A stretch of DNA of 24,179 nucleotides, from positions 1 through 24,179 of the forward strand of contig DXZN01000026.1 in NCBI GenBank assembly GCA_019419645.1, written 5' to 3'. This DNA is from Collinsella sp. (lineage in GTDB: Bacteria > Actinomycetota > Coriobacteriia > Coriobacteriales > Coriobacteriaceae). This document shows positions 7,321 through 13,699 of the stretch, one piece after another (position 1 is the stretch's first letter; each line of letters opens with the position of its first letter). The notes below the pieces were generated by a model. That model saw only the letters and a program-made list of their open reading frames with translations. It had not been told where the DNA came from and made no database searches. The position numbers were made by a program, and so were the translations under genes.

Positions 7321-7347
7321 GTTACGCCGTTTTACAAACGGCGTAAC
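7321..7347 (+). terminator. Hairpin directly after the larE stop
   Basis: A perfect 12-bp stem (GTTACGCCGTTT, 7321-7332, with 7336-7347) and a TAC loop start right at the base after the larE stop codon. No U-tract follows on either strand, so termination may be partial; it may serve mainly in mRNA end stability. Confidence 0.5.
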
Positions 7348-7372
7348 CGCTCGGCGCTGCGCAGGTTCCGGG

Positions 7373-7563
7373 CACGGCACATTCCTCGGGAGCAAAGCCC
7401 GCGCGCTCGCAGGCGAGCAGGTAGATCTCGGGATCGGGCTTGCCGTGCACGGTATTCTCGCCGAAGATCACCGTTTCAAACTTGTCAAACAGGCCGACCG
7501 TCTTAAGGTTGCGCTCGGCTGCAACGCGGTGCGACGATGTCGCAAGGCCCACGTGATACCCTG
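7373..7563 (-). pseudogene. Remnant of a second HAD phosphatase gene
   Basis: This segment aligns without gaps to 5780-5970, offset 1593 bases, at about 88% identity by eye. It covers HAD residues about 100-163: GYHVGLATSS, ERNLK, VGLFDKFETV, HGKPDPE, YLLACERAGFAPEECAV. It lacks the nucleophile motif, the cap domain and the C-terminus, and both ends are cut abruptly, so it cannot encode a working enzyme. The open frame across it extends into unrelated flanking sequence, including the larE hairpin. Substitutions are scattered, so the copy is not recent. It is the leftover of a paralogue or of a duplication that flanked larE. Confidence 0.85.
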
Positions 7564-7615
7564 CGGCGTCTCCTGCTAGACTGGTAGATTCCCAACCGTC
7601 CATCCAGGAGCCTCA

Positions 7616-8575
7616 ATGTCGCGCAAGTCCGCCTACAAGCAAGTACTTTCCATCGGCACCGCCGTGGTGCTGGGGTTTGCGCTGTTCACAGGGTCGCTCG
7701 ACGGAGCGCCCAAGCTGCTCTCGCCGCAAAGCGATGAGCAGGCGGCTGCTCTGGCCGAGAAGCAAAGCGAGAGCCCCAACCGCACCGACGACGAAGCAGA
7801 CCTGGTTGCCCGGCTCGAATCGGGAACAGCGAGCTCCGAGGACTCCGGCGATGGCTCTGAATCCGCCACGACCGACACCGCTGACGATGCCTCTTCAAAC
7901 GTCACCCCCATCGACGAGGTCGAAAACCCCGATCTCGACCGCGCCCGCGGCGTATATCTCAGCAGCATTCCCGACTACGCCGGCAACCCCTACGTTGCCC
8001 TTCGCACCGACAGCACGCACCCGCTCGGCACGCCATCATTCACGCTCGACGAATACGAGCGAGCTACCGAAGAGGGCTGCTTTAAGAAGTTCTCCAAGCT
8101 CGATAGCCTGGGCCGCACCCGCAAGGCACTCGCCTGCGTGGGTCCCGAATCGCTCGGTCAGGGCAAGCGCGGCGATATCTCGCGTATCCATCCCGCCGGG
8201 TGGCACCAGCAGCGCTACGACTTTATTCCGGGTCAAAGCCTCTACAACCGTTGCCACCTCATCGCCTGGTCGCTCTGCGGCGAAAACGCTAATCGCAAGA
8301 ATCTCCTCACCGGCACGCGCTATCTCAACGAAACGGGCATGCTGCCGTTTGAAGAGCAGATCCTCGACTATATCCACGACACAGGCAACCATGTGCTCTA
8401 CCGCGTCACGCCCATGTACAACGAAGAGGAGCTCGTCTGCCGCGGCGTGCGCCTTGAGGCGCAATCGGTCGAGGACCACGGCAAGACCCTCTGCTTCCAC
8501 GTATATTGCTACAATCTGCAGCCGCACGTGCAGATCGGCTACGCCACCGGCCGCAATCAGGCCTCGGGGGACTAG
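7616..8575 (+). CDS. Membrane-anchored DNA/RNA non-specific endonuclease
   Basis: The 319-residue protein starts with a basic N-terminus and one hydrophobic segment (about residues 9-26), which should anchor it or export it. A low-complexity acidic Ser/Thr/Asp/Glu linker (about 38-105) is followed by a beta-beta-alpha-metal nuclease domain of the EndA/NucA type. The core is YNRCHLIAWSLCGENANRKNLLTGTRYLN (about 210-238, in two pieces): His214 is the expected general base, and the Asn-rich stretch after it supplies the metal ligand. The usual DRGH is NRCH here. The domain ends with VLYRVTPMYN and VCRGVRLEAQS. Its start follows AGGAG at 5 bases. Relatives act in nutrient nucleic-acid breakdown, DNA uptake or as toxins; no immunity or competence gene is adjacent, so the role stays open. 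Confidence 0.85.
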   Translation: MSRKSAYKQVLSIGTAVVLGFALFTGSLDGAPKLLSPQSDEQAAALAEKQSESPNRTDDEADLVARLESGTASSEDSGDGSESATTDTADDASSNVTPIDEVENPDLDRARGVYLSSIPDYAGNPYVALRTDSTHPLGTPSFTLDEYERATEEGCFKKFSKLDSLGRTRKALACVGPESLGQGKRGDISRIHPAGWHQQRYDFIPGQSLYNRCHLIAWSLCGENANRKNLLTGTRYLNETGMLPFEEQILDYIHDTGNHVLYRVTPMYNEEELVCRGVRLEAQSVEDHGKTLCFHVYCYNLQPHVQIGYATGRNQASGD

Positions 8576-8604
8576 GGCCGACCAAGCTGCCCCAAAACCT
8601 AAAA

Positions 8605-8635
8605 TGATCCGTTTTCCTCCGTCCCCCAGGGATCA
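8605..8635. repeat. REP-like GGGGAC-core inverted repeat
   Basis: TGATCC (8605-8610) pairs with GGATCA (8630-8635); the right half carries GTCCCCC, the complement of the GGGGAC core seen in other intergenic hairpins here. It lies between the converging nuclease and EF-G-like genes and abuts the terminator. Confidence 0.4.
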
Positions 8636-8670
8636 AAAAGGGCCGCCCTGGATTGCCCAGAGCGGCTCTT
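8633..8670 (-). terminator. Rho-independent terminator of the EF-G-like gene
   Basis: Read on the minus strand, AAGAGCCGCTCTGG pairs with CCAGGGCGGCCCTT (13 of 14 pairs counting one wobble) around a short loop, followed by TTTTGATC. It lies 35 bases past the stop at 8705. Confidence 0.75.
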
Positions 8671-8704
8671 GCACCGGCATGCATGTTGCAGGCAACGCCA
8701 CGCG

Positions 8705-10780
8705 CTACTTGGCGCGGCCCTCCTCATAGCGCTCGACCAGCTTGGCCTGAACGTCATAGGGAACCTGCTCATAGCCAGCGGGCTTCATGGTAAAGTCACC
8801 CGTGCCGCGCGTGATAGAGCGCAGGCGCGTCGAGTAATCCGTCAGCTCGGCCAGCGGGGCTTGAGCGATGACCACGGTGTCACCGCGCTCATCGGTCTCC
8901 ATGCCCGTCACGCGACCGCGCGAGGCCGAGATGTCGCCCATCACGGCGCCGGCGTAGCTCTCGGGGATCGTCACCGTGATTTCCTCGATGGGCTCCAGCA
9001 CCACCGGGTCGGCATCGGCGCATGCCTTGCGCAGGCCGATGCGTGCCGCCGCGCGGAACGCCATCTCGTTGGAGTCGACGCTGTGATACGAACCGTCGTA
9101 CACCGCGACGCGAATGCCCGTGAGCGGGTAGCCGGCAATAATACCGTCCTTCATGGTCTCCTGGACGCCCTTGTCCACGGCGGGAATCAGCGAGCGCGGG
9201 ATGCGGCCGCCCACGACCTCGTCCACGAACTCATAGCCGTCGCTCGTGCCGTCGGGCCCAATGAGCGGCTCAACGCGCAGCCAGCAGTCGCCATACTGAC
9301 CGGCGCCACCGGTCTGCTTCTTGTGGCGGCCCTGAGCGCTCGCCGTGCGGCGGATGGTCTCGCGATACGGAATGCGGATCGGCACGCTCTTGGCCACGAC
9401 CTTGGTGCGATCCTCCAGACGGTTGAGCAGCACCGAAACCTGCGCCTCACCCACGGCGGAGATGATAGTCTGGCCCGTCTCCTCGTCGCGGTCAATGCTC
9501 ATGGTCGGATCGGCCTTGCAGGCCTTCTCGATAAACGTGTAGAGCTTCTCTTCGTCGCCGCGATTCTCGGCCTCGATGGCAATGCGGTACTGCGAGTTGG
9601 GGAACTTAAACGCCGCAGCCTCGACCTTGCCGGTAATCGAGAGCGTATCGCCCGTCTCGGCCGCCAGCTTGGGCGCCACAATGATGTCGCCGGCATAGGC
9701 GTGGCCAACCTCGGTCATATCGCGGCCGCACATCACATACAGGTGAGCCAGACGGTCGCCCTTGCGCGTGCGCGCGTTGACCAGTTCAAGGCCCGGCTCA
9801 AGCGTGCCCGTCAGCACCTTGATAAAGCTGATGCGACCCTGCTGCGGATCGGCCAGCGTCTTAAACACAAACGCCACCGGACGGTCATCGTCGCTCGAAA
9901 TCTTGAGCGAATCGCCGTCGATAAGCGGCATCTCGCCGTAGTCGGTCGGCGCCGGGAAGTACGTTGCGATGTCATCCATCAACGAGTTGACGCCCTGCTC
10001 CTTAATGCAATCGCCCGCAAAGACCGGCACAAAGATGCGCTCGGCGATCGCCTTCGACAGCAGGCCTTCGAGCTCCTCCTGCGTTAGCGTCTCCTCGCCT
10101 TCCAAGTACTTCATCATCAGCTCGTCGTCAGCCTCGGCCACCAGCTCGCACAGATGGTCGTGGGCCTCCTCGGCCTGGGCACGATACTCCTCGGGAATCT
10201 CCGACTCAACGGCTTCGGTGCCGTTGCAGTGGCGCGCCTTCATGCGCACCAGGTCGATGATGCCGTCAAAGTCCTCGCCCTCGCCCCAGGGAAGGGTCAC
10301 GGCGCCCAGGCGCGTGCCAAAGCGCTCTTGCAGCAGGTCCATCGTGGTCGCAAAGCTAGCCTCGGCGCGCGACAGGCGGTTTACGAACACCGCACGCGCC
10401 AGGCGCAGGTCCTCGGCGGCATACCAGAGCTTAACCGTCGTAGGCTGTGGGCCGGCCTCGGCGTCGACCACAAACAGAGCCGTCTCGCAGACGCTCATCG
10501 CGGCAAAGGCGTCGCCGATAAAATCGGGGTAGCACGGGGCATCGAGCACGTTGATGCGCGCGCCCTTCCAGTCGATCGGCGCGATGGTCGTCGAGATGGA
10601 AAATGCACGCTTGACCTCTTCGGGGTCATAGTCGAGCGTAGGCTTGGTGCCGTCGTGGCCGCCCAGGCGGGCGGTCTTGCCGGAAAGGTGGAGCATGGCC
10701 TCGGCGAGTGAAGTCTTGCCCACCCCGCCTTGGCCTACGAGCACCACGTTCCTTACGTTACCGGTCTTGGGAGCACCCAT
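8705..10780 (-). CDS. EF-G-like translational GTPase (EF-G2/FusA2 type) with degenerate G motifs
   Basis: The 691-residue protein has full EF-G length and domain order: GTPase domain, domain II (FKTLADPQQGRISFIKVLTG), domain III, domain IV (QTGGAGQYGDCWLRVEP) and domain V (EPIEEITVTIPESYAGAVMGDISASRGRV, in parts). The P-loop GQGGVGKT (16-23) is intact. The switch-II motif DTPGH reads DAPCY (80-84), and the guanine-specificity motif NKxD reads NRLS (134-137). The change of the catalytic histidine to Tyr is shared by a paralogous EF-G-like clade; loss of the switch-II Gly and of NKxD goes further. ATG 10780 follows GGAGGTCATC. No rpsL, rpsG or tuf is nearby, so this is not the main fusA. Its role on the ribosome is unknown. 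Confidence 0.85.
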   Translation of the reverse strand: MGAPKTGNVRNVVLVGQGGVGKTSLAEAMLHLSGKTARLGGHDGTKPTLDYDPEEVKRAFSISTTIAPIDWKGARINVLDAPCYPDFIGDAFAAMSVCETALFVVDAEAGPQPTTVKLWYAAEDLRLARAVFVNRLSRAEASFATTMDLLQERFGTRLGAVTLPWGEGEDFDGIIDLVRMKARHCNGTEAVESEIPEEYRAQAEEAHDHLCELVAEADDELMMKYLEGEETLTQEELEGLLSKAIAERIFVPVFAGDCIKEQGVNSLMDDIATYFPAPTDYGEMPLIDGDSLKISSDDDRPVAFVFKTLADPQQGRISFIKVLTGTLEPGLELVNARTRKGDRLAHLYVMCGRDMTEVGHAYAGDIIVAPKLAAETGDTLSITGKVEAAAFKFPNSQYRIAIEAENRGDEEKLYTFIEKACKADPTMSIDRDEETGQTIISAVGEAQVSVLLNRLEDRTKVVAKSVPIRIPYRETIRRTASAQGRHKKQTGGAGQYGDCWLRVEPLIGPDGTSDGYEFVDEVVGGRIPRSLIPAVDKGVQETMKDGIIAGYPLTGIRVAVYDGSYHSVDSNEMAFRAAARIGLRKACADADPVVLEPIEEITVTIPESYAGAVMGDISASRGRVTGMETDERGDTVVIAQAPLAELTDYSTRLRSITRGTGDFTMKPAGYEQVPYDVQAKLVERYEEGRAK

Positions 10781-11017
10781 GATGACCTCCTTGCAGGGCC
10801 GCGCGCAATGCGCGACGCCAACGGGGAGAGTTCGCGGTCGGTGCCATCCCGGGAGCAGCATGGTCGGCAGCCGAGCCGACTCACCCTCCAAATGTCCTAT
10901 GCCACCACCCTACCCTCACGGGCGGCTGTCCATGCATACCTTTCGGCGCACGTATGAATACAGGCGGCGAGAGGAAGAGGCAAGCTTGTGAGGCGATTAT
11001 TGAACCCCGTCGATGCA
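10781..11017. other. Non-coding leader region upstream of the EF-G-like gene
   Basis: About 235 bases without a supportable gene. A GC-rich inverted repeat pairs GTCGGC (10863-10868) with GCCGAC (10875-10880) in what would be the leader of the EF-G-like transcript. A weak promoter candidate read leftwards (TTGCCT, 17 bases, TATTCA) lies at about 10956-10984. I see no riboswitch or RNA gene. Confidence 0.3.
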
Positions 11018-11058
11018 AACAAAAAGCCGCCACAGACCGTAAGACCTGCGGCGGCTTC
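11018..11058 (-). terminator. Rho-independent terminator of the amino-acid ABC operon
   Basis: On the minus strand AGCCGCCGCA pairs with TGTGGCGGCT (one mismatch) across a loop and is followed by TTTTGTTT. It lies about 35 bases past the ATPase gene stop, which sets the 3' end of the three-gene operon. Confidence 0.8.
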
Positions 11059-11090
11059 GCCTCAATTAATAGTTGAGTAAATACCTGAGC

Positions 11091-11855
11091 CTACCCCTCG
11101 ATACGGCTCAAGAACTCACGCGTGCGCTGCTCGCGCGGATGGTCGATAACCTGCTCGGCAGGACCCTCCTCGACAATGCGGCCGCCATCCATAAAGACCA
11201 CGCGGTCGGCAACATCGCGCGCAAACTGCATTGCGTGGGTCACGATCACCATCGTCATATTCTGCGCGGCAAGGTCTTTAATGACACGCAGTACCTCGGC
11301 CGTCAGCTCGGGATCGAGCGCCGAGGTCGGCTCGTCAAAGAACAAGATCTCCGGGTCGAGCGCCAAGGCGCGGGCAATACTCACGCGCTGTTGCTGACCG
11401 CCCGAAAGCTCACACGGAACCTTGTTCTCGTTGCCCACAAGCCCCATCTGAGCAATCAATTCATGCGCACGAGCTTCCGCCTGCTCGCGCGGGCGCTTAA
11501 GCACGCGGATCGGCGCGTCGATGATGTTTTTCATCACGGTATAGTGCGGGAACAGGTTGTAATTTTGGAACACCAGGCCGAATCGCGAGCGCGCCTGCTT
11601 GGGCACATCGCCCTTCGCATAGACCGCGCCCGAACCCGCATCCGTCGCAACGGCAAGGTCGCCAAACGAGAGCGAGCCTCCGTCGAGTGTCTCGAGCAGC
11701 GTGGCACACCGCAGCAGCGTGGACTTGCCGCCACCCGAAGGCCCGATAATCGCCACGACCTCGCCACGCTTCACCTCAAGCGAGATATCCTTGAGCACCT
11801 CATTGCCGCCAAACGCCTTACGCGCGTTCGATATATTCATTACCGAATTAATCAT
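11091..11855 (-). CDS. Polar amino-acid ABC transporter ATP-binding protein
   Basis: This 254-residue ATPase drives the importer encoded by the two genes before it. It shows Walker A GPSGGGKST (38-46), the Q-loop in LVFQNYNLFPHYTV, the ABC signature LSGGQQQR (150-157), Walker B LFFDEP (171-176), SALD D-loop and the switch His in VTHAMQFARDVADR. This pattern is that of the GlnQ/HisP/ArtP class. A modest insert (about residues 67-90) lies before the Q-loop. Its ATG overlaps the permease stop by 8 bases (ATGATTAA), indicating translational coupling; a second in-frame ATG five codons on is possible. The transported amino acid cannot be told from the ATPase. Confidence 0.93.
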   Translation of the reverse strand: MINSVMNISNARKAFGGNEVLKDISLEVKRGEVVAIIGPSGGGKSTLLRCATLLETLDGGSLSFGDLAVATDAGSGAVYAKGDVPKQARSRFGLVFQNYNLFPHYTVMKNIIDAPIRVLKRPREQAEARAHELIAQMGLVGNENKVPCELSGGQQQRVSIARALALDPEILFFDEPTSALDPELTAEVLRVIKDLAAQNMTMVIVTHAMQFARDVADRVVFMDGGRIVEEGPAEQVIDHPREQRTREFLSRIEG

Positions 11856-12501
11856 GGTAGTAATCCAATTTTTTCTCGGCGGCGCCCAGCAGCATCTCGA
11901 CGACGAAATTAAAGACCCAGTAAATCAGCGCCGCGATCGCAAACGGCACCATGCTCACCTGCGAGGCGACCAGCGCCTTGGCCGTCGAGAACATCTCACC
12001 CACGCCAATGGCAAACGCCAGCGACGTGTCCTTGACCAGCGTGATGATCTCGTTGCCCATCGCCGGCAGAATACGCTTGGCGACCTGCGGCATCACGATA
12101 TACAGAAACGTCTGCATGCGCGAATAGCCCAGCACCTCGGCTGCCTCGTATTGACCGCGCGGAATGGACTGCAGGCCCGAGCGATAGATCTCGGCAAAGT
12201 AACCGGCGTAGTTGATGATGAACGCTACGACGCACGCCGTCCACTTGGAATCGGGCGTGAGCGAAATGCCAAACACGTAGTACGGGGCAAAGTAGATGGC
12301 AAACATCTGCAGCATGAGCGGCGTGCCGCGCATGACCGAGATATAGATGCGCGCAATCCAGCGAAGCGGCGCGATTTTGCTCATGCGCATAAACGCCACG
12401 GGAATTCCCAGCGGAATCGACCCGAGCAGCGTCAACACAAACAGCTGCAAACTGACCAAGAACCCCTGGCCAAGCATCTGCATCATGACCTGAATAGACA
12501 T
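11848..12501 (-). CDS. Polar amino-acid ABC transporter permease
   Basis: The 217-residue integral membrane protein has the HisM/GlnP arrangement of several hydrophobic segments and the cytoplasmic EAA loop that docks to the ATPase, here EAAEVLGYSRMQTFLYIVMPQVAKRILP. The motif MRGTPLMLQ, typical of amino-acid permeases, and GYFAEIYRSGLQSIPRGQ are present. Only one permease is encoded, so it should act as a homodimer. The chosen ATG overlaps the last base of the binding-protein stop (TAATG); a TTG 15 bases upstream is the alternative start. Confidence 0.92.
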   Translation of the reverse strand: MSIQVMMQMLGQGFLVSLQLFVLTLLGSIPLGIPVAFMRMSKIAPLRWIARIYISVMRGTPLMLQMFAIYFAPYYVFGISLTPDSKWTACVVAFIINYAGYFAEIYRSGLQSIPRGQYEAAEVLGYSRMQTFLYIVMPQVAKRILPAMGNEIITLVKDTSLAFAIGVGEMFSTAKALVASQVSMVPFAIAALIYWVFNFVVEMLLGAAEKKLDYYHD

Positions 12502-13361
12502 TACTTGAGCACCCAATTATCGAAAGACAAACCATAGCTTGAATATTTATCGCAGAGGTCCTTGACCGTGCCGTCCTCGTAGAGCGCCTTGAGCGACTCG
12601 GCTACAGCATCGGCCGACTTGGTGTCGCCCTTCTTAAAGCCAACGGCGTAGTGCTCGCTGGACAGCGGCTCATCAAGCTGCGTATAGGCATCGGGCTTGG
12701 CGGCAAGCTGATACTGGGCAATCGAAAGATCGCACGCCACGGCATCGACCGCGCCGCTCTCGAGCTGCATAAACGCCGTGTTGTACTCACCGATGGTGTC
12801 GAGCGTGGCAAACGTCGCCGCCAGATCCTTCTGGTCACCCTCAAGCACATCCTGCGCAGCGGAATCGGTCTGAGTAATCACGGTCTTGCCGGCAAGATCG
12901 TCCCAGCTCTTGATGCCCGCATCCTTCTTGACCACGAGCACCTGCTCGTTGAGCATGTACGGCTCGGAGAACGTGTAGTCGTCCTCACGGCCCTCCATGG
13001 TAAAGCCATTCCAGATGCAGTTGATGGCGCCCGAGTTAAGCAGCGTATCCTTGGCATCCCAGTCGATGGCCTCGTATTTGACCTCCCAGCCCTGCTTATC
13101 GGCAACAGCCTTGGCCAGATCGAGATCAAAGCCGGTGTACTCGCCATCGTCGCCCACAAAGCCGTACGGAGGATAGGACTTATCAAAGCCCACCACGAGC
13201 TTCTTGGACTCCGCAGCGCCCTTCACATCCTTGGCCGCGGCAGAGCCAGCAGCGGAGCCCTTGCCGGCACCACCGCCGCAACCGACAAGACCAAGGCCAA
13301 GCACCGTAGCGAGCGAGCCGGCTAGACCAACAAACTGACGACGAGACATATCGGTGTTCAT
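12501..13361 (-). CDS. Amino-acid ABC transporter substrate-binding lipoprotein
   Basis: This 286-residue extracellular binding protein captures the amino acid for the importer. The N-terminus has a twin-arginine-like motif (SRRQFVGLAG), a hydrophobic stretch and a lipobox (LVGC, Cys about residue 28), then a Gly/Ser/Ala linker. It therefore looks like a Tat-exported lipoprotein. The mature part is a family 3 solute-binding protein: LVVGFDKSYPPYGF, GEYTGFDLDLAKAVADKQGW, IWNGFTMEGRED and the inter-lobe DSAAQDV segment. ATG 13361 follows GGGGGGAT. It is the first gene of the operon, with its promoter at 13418-13446. Ligand class (polar or cationic amino acid, possibly cystine) is open. Confidence 0.92.
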   Translation of the reverse strand: MNTDMSRRQFVGLAGSLATVLGLGLVGCGGGAGKGSAAGSAAAKDVKGAAESKKLVVGFDKSYPPYGFVGDDGEYTGFDLDLAKAVADKQGWEVKYEAIDWDAKDTLLNSGAINCIWNGFTMEGREDDYTFSEPYMLNEQVLVVKKDAGIKSWDDLAGKTVITQTDSAAQDVLEGDQKDLAATFATLDTIGEYNTAFMQLESGAVDAVACDLSIAQYQLAAKPDAYTQLDEPLSSEHYAVGFKKGDTKSADAVAESLKALYEDGTVKDLCDKYSSYGLSFDNWVLK

Positions 13362-13379
13362 GGTATCCCCCCTTGATGG

Positions 13380-13399
13380 CACTTTAGTTAAGTAAAGTG
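13380..13399. promoter_or_regulatory. 20-bp near-palindromic operator in the ABC operon leader
   Basis: CACTTTAGTTAAGTAAAGTG is self-complementary except for one pair. A third copy of the half-site CACTTTA lies at 13424-13430 in the promoter spacer. The palindrome sits just upstream of the ribosome site. It could bind a repressor sensing the transported amino acid. I do not recognise the cognate regulator family. Confidence 0.5.
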
Positions 13400-13417
13400 A
13401 TTCGTGTAACGTCCAGA

Positions 13418-13446
13418 ATCATACACTTTAGCGTGATAGAGCACAA
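13418..13446 (-). promoter_or_regulatory. Promoter of the amino-acid ABC operon
   Basis: On the minus strand TTGTGC (13446-13441) and TATGAT (13423-13418) are 17 bases apart. The -10 is strong and the -35 matches only three of six bases. The half-site CACTTTA lies within the spacer. Confidence 0.5.
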
Positions 13447-13453
13447 GGCGAGT

Positions 13454-13592
13454 TTGCCCGCCGCGTGAGGGGTGTGGGGGTTAAGTTTCCTGCTCTACAG
13501 TCCTGCTCACGACGGAGGCCACATTAAGTGGCCTCCTGTTCGTGCGGAACTCGCGATAAACTTAACCCCCACACCCCTCACGCGGCGGGCAA
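13454..13592. repeat. 139-bp nested inverted-repeat element (35-bp perfect terminal repeats)
   Basis: The outer arms 13454-13488 (TTGCCCGCCGCG...TTAAGTTT) and 13558-13592 are perfect 35-bp inverted repeats. The 69-bp interior holds a second hairpin, GGAGGCCAC (13514-13522) with GTGGCCTCC (13528-13536) and loop ATTAA, extended by CACGA/TCGTG (13508-13512 with 13540-13544). An 8-bp direct repeat TCCTGCTC (13488-13495 and 13501-13508) is also present. No open frame, transposase or target duplication is visible. It sits between the divergent ABC operon and rRNA methyltransferase gene, 7 bases from the ABC operon -35. It could be a MITE-like non-autonomous element or a structured RNA or DNA element. 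Confidence 0.8.
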
Positions 13593-13699
13593 CCGTCGTT
13601 GGGCTTATCACTGACACGAATAAACCGCTTGTATATCGTCTGCTGGCTTGGCACGGTACAATACTTGCAGCTTTAATTCATGAATAAGTGGAGTTATTG

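Noticed and set aside
7322..7603. A 93-codon minus-strand gene after larE
   Set aside because: Only its middle matches the HAD gene. The two ends are translated hairpin and flanking sequence, so it is a remnant and not a small functional protein.
8669..10087. A 472-codon open frame on the plus strand
   Set aside because: It is antisense to the EF-G-like gene, whose domains are recognisable throughout. The frame has no family motif or ribosome site.
8705..10780. Tetracycline-resistance ribosomal protection protein
   Set aside because: The size and fold are similar, but the sequence resembles the EF-G-like paralogue clade and the G3 and G4 motifs are degenerate, unlike active Tet(M)-type GTPases.
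13454..13592. CRISPR repeat or att site
   Set aside because: There are only two arms, in inverted orientation, with no regular spacers, and no integrase or cas gene nearby.
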